A DNA stretch of 64,000 nt from Diphasiastrum complanatum (GCA_029204225.1 CM055112.1:45162632-45226631); one strand, 5' to 3'. Shown: positions 1 to 11,171, numbered from the stretch's first letter. The notes: generated from the letters alone by a model not told the origin. Numbers and translations are program-made.

Positions 1-491
1 GTCCATGGGCCATCTATATGAGGGTAGTAAGGTGCCCATTTGGAGGGAAATATCTCTCTTGTTTGCTTTGCTTATGCTCTAGTGTTGCTACTAGTGTGTA
101 GAGTGCTTTTTTGTGGTAGTATGCTTAAGGATTGGATCTTGCTTATAGTATGGGACATAAGTAGGGTCTGGATCTTGAGAATGCTATGGAGTGTTGTAGT
201 ATGCTTGTGATTTGTTTATGGTTAGCAAAGGGGTGCTAGACAGGTCTTGCTTGGAACTTGGATCTAGCTATGGTTGGGCGGTGAATACTTGAGACCAGCT
301 TGTCATCTATCTTTGTGTTTAAAGAGTAGGGACACAGGTGGAGGAGAGATCCTTGGAGGCTTGCAGATCCTTACTTCCGGAGGCATCCTAGCTTGGAGTT
401 GGGGAGCATCTTGAAGCTTGCAGGTTGCTTGGAGGACATTTGGAGGCTCTACCTTGAATTTGGAGGACTTCCTCACCTCTACTTGTAAAAG
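1..491 (+). mobile_element. 5' LTR of chromodomain gypsy element 1, cut by window edge
   Basis: This is the right-hand part of an LTR. The same sequence recurs at about 5561-5811 and again at 7360-7754, for example the shared words CCATGGGCCATCTATATGAG and GTGTGTAGAGTGCTTT. Its right end is set by a primer-binding site starting at 492. The conserved end (CACCTCTACTTGTAAAAGTGG) is also where the copy at 7754 stops matching. The beginning of the LTR lies before the window. Ends are not a clean TG/CA, so the boundary may be off by a few bases. Confidence 0.8.
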
Positions 492-503
492 TGGTACTAG
501 AGC
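492..503 (+). other. Primer-binding site, initiator Met tRNA type (gypsy element 1)
   Basis: TGGTACTAGAGC directly follows the LTR end and differs by a few bases from TGGTATCAGAGC, the complement of the plant initiator Met tRNA 3' end used by many plant LTR retrotransposons. Position and match together support the call; the mismatches fit an old copy. Confidence 0.7.
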
Positions 504-1564
504 TAGACAAGGGATGGTAACTTTTCGAAACTTCTTCAAGTTCTATTAAGATCACCAACTAAATTTTTTTTGGGAAAGATTATAGGCTTTTCTAGTTGTA
601 GGAAGCTTGTAGTTGAAGTACCCTATGAATCTAGTTCTCTTTGGAAGAGAGTAGTGATGCTTATAGAATTGTTTAGGGGCTGATTTTTTATCATGTTAGA
701 GAAGTTTTAAAGTGGGCTTTGGATTTTTAAAAGTTCTGAAAAAAAATTTGTGGGATGAGTAGAGGAAGTCTTCTTTTACATACACAAATTTTTTTGGCAA
801 AAAGATTGATTCTAGCTATGTGTTTTGATCAAAACTAGTGTTTCTTTTTGCATAAATGAAGTGTTTGAAGTTCTGATTCTCATTTTGAAGTTTTGTTTTT
901 CATACCTATAAATTTGGAAATCAGATCTGAAAAGTGAAGTTTTCATTAGTTACACCTTTCTATCTCCTAGTTTCATGAAGATGGTAATATAGGAAGAGAA
1001 TGGTAGTGTAACTTCGTGCACAAAACAAGATTTGAAGTTCTATTTTTTGTCATTATGAAGTTTTGATTTTTCAAATTATAAATATGAAAATTGAAATTTT
1101 CATAAAGCTTCATTAGTTATCCATTTCTAGACACTAGTTTCATGGACTTGGAAATCTAGAATAGTGATAAATGTGAAAACTTTGGTTGCTTTTGAAATGA
1201 CAAATGAAATTGGAATTGGAATGGGAACTTTATGTAAACATTAGCTTGGATTAGTTAATTGAAGTTTATATATAGATTTGTTTTTATTTTTGCTTTTGAT
1301 TAAGGCAAATGTAGCTTGTTGTTGTTTTCCTCTTAAGCTTGGATTAAGCTTGCAAATAGTAGGCTCGGATTGAGCTTACAAACAATAAGATTGAATGAAT
1401 AGAAGTAAATGCTTTTTATTTGCATTGGATGTAACAATTGAAGCATTTCTATCATTCTAATTTGAGCACTTGTTGTTGTATTTGCATAATAAGAAAACAC
1501 ACAACCAACTCTAAATAATCAAACCAATGAAAATCCAACATTTGATCTATCAAACTCATCCAAT
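504..1564 (+). other. Untranslated leader of gypsy element 1
   Basis: About 1 kb between the primer-binding site and gag, AT-rich and without a convincing reading frame. It contains a diverged direct duplication with a period near 167 bp: both halves (from about 866 and 1033) start with TGAAGTTCT and run through CATTAGTTA to a CTAGTTTCATG word. No promoter or gene is seen apart from this. Confidence 0.6.
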
Positions 1565-2310
1565 GTGGCACAAGCTCTTGAACTTTTATACCAACAAATT
1601 CAAGCCACTAATAAGCAGCTTCTTGAAACTAATCAAAGAAACCAAGACTTAGAGTCTAGGTTAGCCAATCAGAAGAAGCATGTAGTTCCACCTCCCATAA
1701 AAGTGTTCAAGGGGGAAAAGAAAGATAAGAACTTTCAAGTGGTAAGTTCTTGGCTAAATGTTTGGAACAAATACTTTGCCATGAACCAATTCCTTGAATC
1801 CGAAAAGTTATCCACTGTCACCATGTTTCTTGAAGGAAGAGCCTTAGTTTGGTGGGATGACTTAGTTGCAAAGGGCAACCAACCTTGTACATGGGATGAT
1901 TTTTGCAAGCTTTTTAGGGATTATTTTCTGCCACTTTTAGATGACTATGAACACTTCCAAAAGTTGAGTCATCTAACCGTGAATAAAGATTTGGAACAAT
2001 TTATTCAAGATTTTCATGAGTACTTGAATCCACTTTGTAGTAACATTCCGCCTAAGGTACAAATGTTAATGTTCATTGACAGGTTACCAAAAGATTATCA
2101 AGTGGATGTCGGCGTAGGAACTATCCAAAAACCCTAGAAGATGCTATTGGGCTGCAAAATACTTTGATAACACACCTAAGTCACCTAGGAGTCAACAACC
2201 AAGAAAAACTTTAAAAGCCATCAAGGTGGCAATGATAAAATTGAAGCTCGTAAGAAGAACCTGTGCTTCAACTGCAATGGTGAGGCCCACCTTGCACATG
2301 ATTGCATCAA
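1565..2310 (+). pseudogene. gag of gypsy element 1, with CCHC zinc knuckle
   Basis: The reading frame from 1565 to 2137 gives a 190-residue Gag matrix/capsid-type protein (retrotransposon gag family) that would package the element RNA in cytoplasmic particles. Visible marks are an N-terminal coiled-coil-like stretch (ALELLYQQIQATNKQLLE), the typical RALVWWDDL and the LEQFIQDFHEYLNPLC segment. After a stop at about 2135-2137 and a frameshift, a CCHC knuckle is encoded at 2264-2305 (C-FN-C-NGEA-H-LAHD-C), which binds RNA. The protease region expected between the knuckle and RT is missing, because RT homology starts only about 150 bases later. The element is therefore dead; lineage by the downstream chromodomain is chromovirus. 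Confidence 0.85.
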
Positions 2311-2458
2311 AAAACAAGCTTCAACCTCATGTAATCTATCTTGAAGTAATGAGATGAAAGTATTTTTTTCTTAGTTCTTTAGTCTTTGAACCTAATGACC
2401 TTAAGTGCATTAAAAGTAAAGAAATTGAACAAGGTAACCGTTAAGAATAGATATCACT

Positions 2459-3056
2459 ACCACGGATGGATGACCTAATAGATTATCTTGGTGGTGCTGG
2501 GTACTTTACCAAGATAGATCTAAGGTCGAGATTCTATCAGATACGCATTAAGGCAGAAGATATACCAAAAATCGAATTTTGAACTCGCTTTGGTCACTAC
2601 GAATTTTTGGTGTTGCCTTTTGGTTTGACCAATGCACTGGCAACTTTCCAATAGATGATGAACGATTTGTTCAGGCCATATTTGGAAAGATTCGTATAGT
2701 GGTATTCTTAGATGATATCCTAGTGTTCAGTAGACTTTGGCGGAACATAAAGAGCATCTTAGAATTGTCTGGGACATCCTAAAAAGGGAAAAGCTCTTTG
2801 CCAAAGAGTCTATATATGACTTTTTTACCAAGGAATTGTCCTACTTGGGGCATAAGATTTTCAAACGGGGAGTAGAGATTGAGGCTGATCGTATCCAAAG
2901 AGTTATTGATTGGCCTATTCTCACCACAGTTTGGAAAATCAAGTCTTTCTTGGAGTTTGTAAGATTTTTCCATCAGCATATTCTCCAATTTGCTCAACTG
3001 GCATTTCCCCTTAACCAGGCCTTGAAAGGCTATAAGAAGCTAAGCCGGAGGGCTAA
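2459..3056 (+). pseudogene. Reverse transcriptase domain of gypsy element 1
   Basis: Translation gives successive Ty3/gypsy RT blocks: [20 protein letters not shown], then SRFYQIRI, then LVLPFGLTNALATFQ, and the catalytic FLDDILVFS (F-x-D-D) near 2706. The domain would copy the element RNA into DNA. It is broken by a TGA at 2579-2581 (in the position of a codon before TRFGHYEF), by a TAG after ATFQ, and by frame changes near 2737. The N-terminal third of RT and the protease are absent. The order RT, RNase H, integrase follows the gypsy arrangement. Confidence 0.85.
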
Positions 3057-3530
3057 GAGTCCACTAGTGGTGTGGACGGAGGATATGAATAATTGTTTTG
3101 AGTTGCTTAAGAAAAGTGTCACTTCGGCACCAATACTAATCATTGGCGATCATAATAAGCCTTTTGTGGTTATGATCGATGCCAGTGATTATGCTATTGG
3201 AGTTGTTTTGATGCCGGATGAACATCCTGTGGCTTACGAAAGCAAGAAACTCAATCCTGCTCAATCTAGGTATTGTACCTATGAGAAGGAACTATTTGCA
3301 ATTGTTCATTCATTGAAAAATTGACGACATTATTTGTATGGAGCCAGATTTAAAGTTTTGACGGATCATCAGACTCTTCAATATTTTTGTGATGTTACAG
3401 ATTTAAAGTGGAGGCAAGCTAGATGGGCTGAGTTGATACAAATCTTTGACTTTTCTATACGTTATTGTAAAGGAAGTCAAAATACTCTAACAGATGCTTT
3501 GAGTCGGTTACCGGTTATTAATCAATTGTG
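3057..3530 (+). pseudogene. RNase H domain of gypsy element 1
   Basis: This region encodes the RT connection and RNase H, which removes the RNA strand of the hybrid. The usual acidic positions can be read: MIDASDYAIG (first D), YEKELFAIVHSL (E), VLTDHQTLQY (D) and NTLTDALSRL (last D). An in-frame TGA at 3322-3324 replaces the tryptophan normally found in KHWRHYL. The frame otherwise stays readable across the stop into 3334-3825, so decay here is light. Confidence 0.85.
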
Positions 3531-3689
3531 CTTTACTGTTATAAAACCGGAGTTGTTTCAGTCTCTTCAAGGACTATATGAGTCCGATCATTTTTTTGGA
3601 AAGTACTGGCAACAAGTACTTTCGGGAGTCGATTCAGGTTTGCAAGATTCCTCGAATCAGGGAAAGACTAAAACGGATTTCCTAATTCA

Positions 3690-4480
3690 AAACATGATTT
3701 TGTTTCGTAAAAGAAAGGTGTGTGTACTAGAAAATGACACTATAAGGGCCCAAATCTTGCATGAGTGTCATGATAGTCCATGCGCAAGACATTCGGATAT
3801 ACAAAGAACACTTGACTTAGTTTGAAGGCAATTTTGGTGGCCTAAGATGAAAAGTCAGGTAGAGGCCTATGTAGTTAAATGTACTAAGTGCCAGTTAAAT
3901 AGAAGAGAGAGGCTAAAAGCTAGTGGCCTGTTACATCCTTTAGATATTCCTACTGAAAAGTGGAAAAGTATATCTATGGATTTTGTGATCGGGCTTCCAC
4001 GTACAGGGAAGGGCCACGATTCAGTTTGAGTCATTGTTGACAGACTTATGAAGTTTGTTCAATTTATCCCAATGAAAACTACTGTTAAAGCTTCAGAACT
4101 AGCTCAACTATTTGTTGAGAAGTTTTTCGACTATACGGGCTGCCTTGCGATATTGTGAGTGACCGTGACCCAAAATTCACTGGAAATTTTGGGCAAGCAG
4201 TATTTGAAAAGTTGGAAACAACTTTAAGTATGAGTTCTACAGATCATCCGAAATCAGAGGTCAAACGGAAAGGACCAATCAGACAATGGAGGATATGCTT
4301 CGAGCATATTTGGGCCATCGGCAGTCTGATTGGGAACAGTACCTTCCACTAGTGGAATTTGCATATAACAGTGCAAAACATTCAGCGAGCGGATTCAGCC
4401 CTTTCATGTTTATGTATGGTTTTCATCCTCGATCACCAATTAGTGTTGGCATGAAAAACCTGCGGGTGTAAGCCGCAGCT
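3690..4480 (+). pseudogene. Integrase of gypsy element 1
   Basis: The H2C2 zinc domain is visible (ECHDSPCARHSDIQRTL, then YVVKCTKCQ), followed by the catalytic core with the first D in WKSISMDFVIGLPR and the second in VSDRDPKFTG. The E region is frameshifted: the Q-T-E segment near 4260 is garbled, and the following MEDMLRAYLGHRQSDWEQYL resumes in another frame. Stops occur at 4027-4029 and around 3823-3825. The enzyme would insert the cDNA in the genome; this copy cannot be translated whole. Confidence 0.85.
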
Positions 4481-5028
4481 GATTTCCTTGCAGATATGCA
4501 AGAAATGTTACAGCTGGCCAAAGATAGCATAAGAAGAGCCCAAGACAGGGCAAGGCACTATGCTGATCTATCTCGGAAGCACAAGGTATTCATGGTCAAT
4601 GACTGGGTGTTTTTGAGAGTCCCTAGTCATTCTAGGGGCTTGAAACTATTAAGTGTCAAAGTTGACGCCTAGGTATTGCAGTCCTTTTAAGGTTATCCAA
4701 GTGATAAACAAGGTCGCATACAAACTAGACCTTCCAGCTAACGTTGGAATTCATCATGTTTTCCACTTTAGTAAGTTGAAACCCTCGTTGAGAGTTGGGG
4801 ACACCCTGGTCCCTGTGGAAGATCTAGTGGAACTTCTTCTTGATGAGTCTGTGAGTGGACCACCTGAACCCGAGGCGATTGTTAATAGCTGGCAGAGGAC
4901 TCTACGGAGTAGAGTGCTTCGGGAATTTTTAGTCAAGTGGAGGGACAAATCAAAAGAGGAGAATACCTGAGAAAAGGAGCCTGATCTCCAGAAGAATTTT
5001 CTAAATTTTTCCCTACAAGAAAAAATTT
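4481..5028 (+). pseudogene. Integrase C-terminus and chromodomain of gypsy element 1
   Basis: After the core comes the GPF/Y region (RYCSPFKVIQVINKVAYKLD) and VGIHHVFHFSKLKPSLRVGD, which are standard at the integrase C-terminus. Then PPEPEAIVNSWQRTLRSRV and REFLVKWRDKSKEENT look like the start of a chromodomain, which chromoviruses use to target chromatin. The next codon is TGA where a chromodomain has tryptophan, and the reading continues as EKEPDLQKNF. The chromodomain places the element in the chromovirus branch. Confidence 0.8.
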
Positions 5029-5046
5029 AAGTTTAGGGGGAAGGAA
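5029..5046 (+). other. Polypurine tract of gypsy element 1
   Basis: A purine run (AGGGGGAAGGAA) lies right before an LTR that begins TGTTACATAC at 5047. This is where plus-strand DNA synthesis starts in LTR retrotransposons. Confidence 0.75.
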
Positions 5047-5811
5047 TGTTACATACATATATAACTAGCAGTACTTCAGACTCCTAATAGTCCATTTAGT
5101 ATTGGGGGCTAAATGGCAAGGTACCACGTGACCCTTGGATAAGGGATACTCTTAATACTAAGGGTAGGTGTCTTAGATTAAGGTACTAGTATCCTTGGTT
5201 AAGGGTAGGTAGGTGTCTATGCCTTGGATGGAGGTATGGAACCTAAAGAGGTGTTAGAAAGTCATTGGATGACTATTTTTCTAAACCTTGGGCCTCAACC
5301 TTGAACCATATCACTTTATTGGTCTAGGACCAAAGTATACATGCACAACTTGGGCAATGCGACCTAGTAGGAGGGCGCCCTTTTAAAGTGTCCATTGAGT
5401 TTCCAACTCCCACAAGAAAGGCATTCAAAGAGTCATAGGTTATGGAAGGAGTCTCTTGACCTTCCATAAGCCTATGGAGGCTCTTGGAGATTCTTTAACT
5501 CGCCTAGGCTTCTCTCTCTCTCATTGGATGAGCATGGAACTTCATAGTGCATTGGAGGGGTCCATGGGCCATCTATATGAGGGTAGTAGGGCGCCCATTG
5601 GGAGGGAAAGATCTCTCTTGTTTGCTTTGTTTATGCTCTAGTGTTGCTACTAGTGTGTAGAGTGCTTTCTTGTGGTAGTATGCTTAAGGTTTAGATCTTG
5701 CTTATGGTATGGGACATAAGTAGGGTTTGGATCTTGAGATTGCTATGGAGTGTGGTGGTATGCTTGTGATTTGTTTATGGTTAGCAAGGGGGTGATAGAA
5801 CCAACAGGTTC
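5047..5811 (+). mobile_element. 3' LTR of gypsy element 1, truncated at its right end
   Basis: It starts TGTTACATAC after the polypurine tract and matches the left LTR (1-491) from about 5561 on. The match stops abruptly at 5811, within the word AGCAAGGGGGTG, about 250 bases before the true LTR end. The first ~115 bases (5047-5160) have no partner elsewhere in the window. Confidence 0.8.
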
Positions 5812-6960
5812 AGACCCCAAATTGAGAGGTATTCAAACTCAAAAATCATCAAAAATACACTGATTTTTGGTGTTTTGAGCCCCCTAATGGTATTTAAACC
5901 CTTCCAAACTTCATGACAACTCAGGGACAGCTTCATTAGATCTCTGAAAACGTTCATACCAAGTTTTGGCTGAGAATTTTGAAATCTACCCCAAAATTAG
6001 TCCAAAAAAACATCAAAAAACTTTGGTTTTTGACCAATTATGATCAAAATTTGTGGGGAAAGTTCACAAATTCGGACAATCAGATCCAAATCCCTGTAAA
6101 TACAATGCATGCAAGCACTAAGAGTTCTGATTCTGGTCAAACATGGTTTCTATAGCCCATTTATGGTCCAAAATCACTATCTAATCAACCTTTTGACTAT
6201 TCCAACATCATTCAATCATTAAATCCTATCATTAATGACTATAAAACAGCAAGTACAATCTGGAAAACATATTATACCAGTACCTATGATCAATTCCAAA
6301 CAAAACACTTCAATTCTAGGTGAAAAATTCACTAAAATCATCAAAAATCCTTTGATTTCCCCTGTAAGCAGGTTTTACCAGTCAAAAATTGTCCCAAATT
6401 TGGCCTACGTTACCCATAGCGAATGTAGCCCATGATTAGGTCACCCGCACTCCTATCGATAGAATGGTGATGAAAACTCCTTAAAACGCCTTTCTCCCTG
6501 CTCTGTGACGTCGCTCTGTCCGCTAGCTCTGAGCAGCCAGGTTCAGGGATCATTTTGGCCCAAAGATGGCCAAAAAATGTGCCTTCTAGCCAAAGTTATC
6601 CCTTTCCAAAGGGTGACTTGCAAATTTGAACTTCTTCAAAAAGAAGATTTTTAATGAAGTAAGGTCCAACTTGGACTTCGGGTCCCTTCATACACTTCAA
6701 CATGAAAATTTTAATGAGGAAATGTCATTTTCTTTACTTCAAGGCACTTTGGGCCTTTTCAATCACATCCCAATGGTCAATCCTCATCTTGTTGCCCATG
6801 TTGATTGTGAGACTTGTTATCCTGGCCATTGATCTCTTGGATGGCCGATCCTGCAGCTACGAACCGCTTTGAGCACCCAAGCTCATTCCTCAACACACCG
6901 GGCCCCCACTTTACGCTATAGTCCTACTCGCGTTGGCCGCGCGACAGACCCACGACTCTC
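5812..6960. other. Unassigned 1.15-kb block between two partial LTRs
   Basis: The stretch separates two incomplete, partly overlapping copies of the same LTR. No reading frame longer than about 70 codons has recognisable content. It contains several AATC/CAAAAATCATC words and a GC-rich end (about 6830-6955). It may be an LTR or non-coding part of another retroelement; I could not identify it. Confidence 0.5.
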
Positions 6961-7754
6961 TAAGGATAGGTGCCTTGGATTAAGGTACTAGTATTCTTGG
7001 TTAAGGACGGGTAGGTGTCTATGCCTTGGATGGAGGTATGGAACCTAGAGAGGTGTTAGAAAGTCATTGGATGACTATTTTTCTAAACCTTGGGCCTCAA
7101 CCTTAAACCATATCACTTTATTGGTCTAGGACCAAAGTATACATGCACAACTTGGGCAATGGGACCTAGTAGGAGGACGCCCTTCTAAAGTGTCCATTGA
7201 GTTTCCAACTCCCACAAGAAAGGCATTCAAAGAGTCATAGGTTATGGAAGGAGTCTCTTGACCTTCCATAAGGCTATGGAGGCTCTTGGAGATTCTTTAA
7301 CTCCCCTAGGCTTCTCTCTCTCTCATTGGATGAGCATGGAACTCCATAGTGCATTGGAGGGGTCCATGGGCCATCTATATGAGGGTAGTAGAGCGCCCAT
7401 TGGGAGGGAGAGATCTTTCTTGTTTGCTTTGCTTATGCTCTAGTGTTGCTATTAGTGTGTAGAGTGCTTTTTTGTGGTAGTATGCTTAAGGTTTGGATCT
7501 TGCTTATGGTATGGGACATAAGTAGAGTTTGGATCTTGAGAATGCTATGGAGTGTTGTGGTATACTTGTGATTTGTTTATAATTAGCAAGGGGGTGCTAG
7601 ATAGGTCTTGCTTGGAGCTTGGATCTAGACTTGCAGGTCGAGGCATCCTAGCTTGGAGTTGGGGAGCATCTTGAAGCTTGCAGGTTGCTTGGAGGAGATT
7701 TGGAGGCTCTACCTTGGATTTGGAGGACTTCCTCACCTCTACTTGTAAAAGTGG
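6961..7754 (+). mobile_element. Second partial LTR of the gypsy element 1 family
   Basis: It matches 5161-5811 and then continues through the part missing from that copy, ending with the same CACCTCTACTTGTAAAAGTGG as the left LTR. It lacks the first ~115 bases of the LTR, and a deletion of roughly 110 bases near 7629 when compared with 245-385. It is therefore a separate, older or recombined copy rather than the end of the 3' LTR. Confidence 0.8.
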
Positions 7755-8743
7755 GCCTGAAGGCGATACCCGTCGAAGGCAGCTTGGTAGCCTGAAATAG
7801 TTGCACCTGCTAGGTCAAGAAGTCTGTCTCATGTTGGGTGAGCAGTTTGTTTGTGGGCACTGACTGGACGAACCACTCTGTTTTCTCTCTTTGGAGGCTT
7901 GTACCTCCGCTTCGAGGCATTGGTTCTCAGTTTTGGCCACTAATAACTGGGTCTAAAGTGGGGCAAGCTACTGTTGTGCGACTGTTGAGCTTCTTGGACC
8001 TTGGCGGCCGCATTCGTCATAGATTTGTAAAGGGCTTTTATGTAGTCCTAGAGGCTCATCTCGTTCTTCTGCAGCTTCTGGACCTAAGCTTTCTCTATCT
8101 GCTCGTGTTGTTGTGCCACTTGTAGGTCCTGTTGGAGCTGTGTAAGATTCGCATGCAACTTGGTATTATTGGTTGCGAGTTCGGCCGTCCAAGGTAGATT
8201 TGGCTGCTACGAGCCCATGTAGAAATGTGCCCCCAAGTGCTGGTAGGCTACAGTTACGTCCTTAGGAGCGGTTGGTGTTGAAATGCTAGCTAGGCTTGGC
8301 TGAGATGTGGTCCCTAGTGTAGTTTCATCATCGTCCTCATCTTCTATCAAAATTTTTGGAGGTGCCATACCATCAAGTGCGGTGGAGTCGGCACGCAGAG
8401 GTGAGGCTATGAACTCAGCAGTTTGAAATGCGTCATCATCGAATGGTATATCGGACTTGACATTCTGGATGGATTCATCAGTGGGGGGAGTGGATGGAAG
8501 GACGGAGGGGTGAAGAGGAAGAGGGATGGGCTATTCGAAAGAAGAGATGATGTTGTGCATGGAGAACTGGAGAGTGGTGTCAAGGATGGAGGGAGAGGTG
8601 GGCGGTGTGAAACTGATGTATTCATGAAAGCAAGGGTTCCGAGAGACAACTAGGAGTCTTGTGGATCAATGGAGATGGGAGCATTGGATACAAAAGAGTC
8701 AAGTGAGGTGGGGGGGAATGGAAGAATCAATGGTGATGGACGT
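7755..8743 (-). pseudogene. Degenerate N-terminal Gag-like coding region of an outer gypsy element
   Basis: Read on the minus strand from about 8650 down to 7755, one frame is mostly open and protein-like with only four or five stops: an acidic segment (SDIPFDDDAFQTAEF, then ILIEDEDDDETTLGT), followed by a glutamine-rich, coiled-coil-like part (TQLQQDLQVAQQHEQIEKA, NAAAKVQEAQQSHNSS). Such acidic plus coiled-coil N-termini occur in Gag regions of large gypsy elements. The primer-binding site at 12479-12488 has the same orientation, so I infer that this is the 5' part of an element split by the 3.7-kb insertion at 8744-12419. No specific family motif is present. Confidence 0.45.
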
Positions 8744-9256
8744 TATAATGATCGCCAAGTGAAGATCTTCGAGAATCTTGTCACATGCAAACCAAAAAGG
8801 ACACTTGTGGAGCATAAACCAAAAGGACTCCTGTGGAGTATAAACCACCCAACCAATGGAAATGGCTAGTCAATACCCTAACCACTTTACCTCCAAGCCA
8901 CAACGAATGAATACAAGAGAGGAGAGGATCTTGGCTCATAAATTTGAAATTCCAATAGGGAGATGAGTGAATTTCCATGGTATATATTCTCTCCAAGAGG
9001 AGAGAATAATCCCCTTAGGATCCCCATGCAATCCAATAATAAACTATTGATATCATGTTCTTGCATTATAGCAATCAAACACCATGCAAGTGCTCCTATG
9101 TCCAAATATAGGTCTGGGCCCTCATATGATTATTAATTATTTTATCGACCACACTCGGAATGGTGAGGCATAACTAGTAACCACATACAACTGGAGTGAT
9201 CGGCTATCCATGTCAAGAATTATTCCGAATCTCTCATACTGGACATGGACATAATA
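8744..9256 (-). mobile_element. 3' LTR of chromodomain gypsy element 2
   Basis: The sequence is repeated at 11934-12419 with high similarity (for example GGAAATGGCTAGTCAATACC and TCTCTCATACTGGACATGGA). On the minus strand the intact copy starts TGTTATGTCC; here the start has mutated to TATTATG. The polypurine tract lies next to it at 9257. Flanking bases do not show an obvious 5-bp duplication. Confidence 0.85.
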
Positions 9257-9273
9257 TTCTTCCCCCCTTAAAC
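9257..9273 (-). other. Polypurine tract of gypsy element 2
   Basis: On the minus strand the bases read TTTAAGGGGGGAAGAA, directly before the LTR. This is the usual plus-strand priming site. Confidence 0.8.
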
Positions 9274-10479
9274 CACTTTTGTCCTTAGAAGCGAAAACCG
9301 GGAAAGTTCTTCTTTATGCTTTCAACCCATTCCCATAAATCATCATCCTCAATCCGTCTCTAATCAAGCACTCAGAGTTAGAACAATTTCTCAATTGTTT
9401 ATCTCTCGTTTTGAGTACCTTTTCAGGTTCCAAAGGAACACTAAGCAATAAGTCCTCCAAATGGGTAAGATCCTCCTTTGAACCAACTACGTCACCTTCA
9501 TGTAAACATAATTTTAACCAGCTTACATGAAACATTGGGTAAGCAGTAGTCTTGTCCTGAAGATTTAGTTTGTAAGTTACTGAACCAATTTTTCTCATAA
9601 TTCAAAATGGTCCACAATATCTGGTAGGCGATTTATAATGCTTTCTCGTATGCATAGTCTTCGAATCTTTAGGTATTCTAAGATATACCCACTCATCAAC
9701 TTTGAAATCTCTGGGAGACCTCTTAAGATCAACATACTGCTTAGCTCTGTGTTGAGCACTCCCGATACAATCATGGGCCACTTGCAACATTTCATGCATA
9801 TCATGCAAAAAATTCACAACTTTATGGATCTTAACAAACTTCGTCTCCACATGTACCGAAGATCTAGGTTGAAAACCGTACATAAGCATAAACTGACTAT
9901 AACTAATAGCAGAATATTTCCTACTACTGTAAGCAAACTCAATCAAAGAAACATAATCTTTCCACTGAGATTGTCTGTGAGACACATATGTTCTCAACAT
10001 ATCATCCATAGTCTGATTAGTTCTCTCAGTCTGGCCATTTGATTCAAGATGATTAGTAGAACTAAACCTAAGCGAGGTTTCTAAATTATGGAATACAGCT
10101 GACCAAAAGTGACCTATAAATTTAGGATCTCTATCACTAACTGTATCACTTGGTAGTCCATAAAGCCTAAATAATCTTTCAACAAAGATTTGGACTAAAT
10201 CAGAAGCCTTAGCAGTTGACTTGTTTGGTATAAAAGAGTCTAACTTAGTTAACCTGTCCACCACAACCCAAATAGAATCATTTTGGCGTTGGGTCATTGG
10301 AAGTCCAACCACAAAATCCATAGATATACTTCTCATCATTTCTAAGGGATAACCCTTCAGTCTTTAAGCGTTCAGATTTGGCTAGCTGACTACATTTAAC
10401 CACATAAGACTCGACGAATGGCTTGAGTTTTGGCCAGTAAAACTCTCTTCTGACCAAGTCTAGAGTCCTGTGTATACTT
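9274..10479 (-). pseudogene. Integrase and chromodomain of gypsy element 2
   Basis: On the minus strand, RTLDLVRREFYWPKLKPFVE (zinc domain end) is followed by a 245-codon open frame (10339-9602) with the complete catalytic core: first D in ISMDFVVGLP, second D in TVSDRDPKFIG, and E in NGQTERTNQT. The C-terminal GPF motif (SPTRYCGPF) is reached, then a single TGA (9599-9601) interrupts the frame before IMRKIGSVTYKLNLQ. The end, SECLIRDGLRMMIYGNG, resembles a worn chromodomain. The frame is nearly intact, so this element is younger than element 1. Gag, protease, RT and RNase H are absent: the element is a deletion derivative in which the primer-binding region joins the integrase zinc domain. 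Confidence 0.85.
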
Positions 10480-10484
10480 GGATG
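10480..10484. repeat. Left target-site duplication (GGATG) of a solo LTR
   Basis: GGATG here and at 11167-11171 flank a TG...CA segment exactly. The two copies belong to one histidine-proline codon region in the integrase zinc domain, split by the insertion. Confidence 0.85.
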
Positions 10485-11166
10485 TGTTAAAAATTCACAA
10501 TTCTAGCTTGACTAGTTTTGGTCATATGACTTGTAAATAGTTAGATGGTCATGATGTGGCTTATCACACGTGCCAAATAGCATAGGATTCCATTCATAAG
10601 GATGTTCTCAAGTAGACCTAAGTGTTAGAACCTTTGGAATGAGTCCAAATTATGCTTAGATACAAGGGAGAAAAAATAGGAGCTATTTTTGGTAATTTTT
10701 GCATTGTTGAGGGATCTCCAAGATTCCAACCCTAACTTGGTAGGGATGAAAGATCCACCAAAATTAGCATTAGGGATAGGTTTAGGGCTACTCATACCTG
10801 CCCAAAACCGTGATGGATCTTGTATATATAGGTGATGATATCTCACCAAAATCAATCAAGCAATTTCATGATTTTTCTCTCATAATGGTGCAATTGCTCT
10901 CTATGTTCATAATTGTTTGAGTGCTTGTGATTACTAATGATTATAGGATTGAATGTAGGTCTGGTGTACAGTACTCAGACTGTGGGAGGCCGTACTTTCA
11001 CACGTGTGAAGCCTTCTTCAAGGATTTGGGCCATTTAGTGAGGTTCAAGCATAGATTTTTGATGGATTTTGATGGTTCAACTTGTGCTAATCTTATGAAA
11101 TCATAATCTATTGTTTCCCTCATCATTTCAAGTGTTTTAGGATCCTTATTTGCTGTAATTTTTACA
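10485..11166 (+). mobile_element. Solo LTR (682 bp) inserted in gypsy element 2 integrase
   Basis: The segment starts TGTTAAAAATTCAC, ends CTGTAATTTTTACA and is flanked by 5-bp direct repeats GGATG. Removing it and one repeat restores the integrase zinc region between YECHDVLCASHP and SIHRTLDLV on the minus strand. A TATA-like box (TTGTATATATAGGTG) near 10823 suggests plus orientation. No internal coding part is present, so it is a solo LTR left by recombination between two LTRs. The superfamily cannot be told from the LTR alone. Confidence 0.85.
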
Positions 11167-11171
11167 GGATG
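11167..11171. repeat. Right target-site duplication (GGATG) of the solo LTR
   Basis: Matches 10480-10484 and follows the terminal CA of the solo LTR. Confidence 0.85.

Noticed and set aside
8423-8869. Gly/Lys/Asp-rich frames on the plus strand
   Set aside because: The minus strand here carries the coherent Gag-like acidic frame and then an LTR; the plus frames are shadows.
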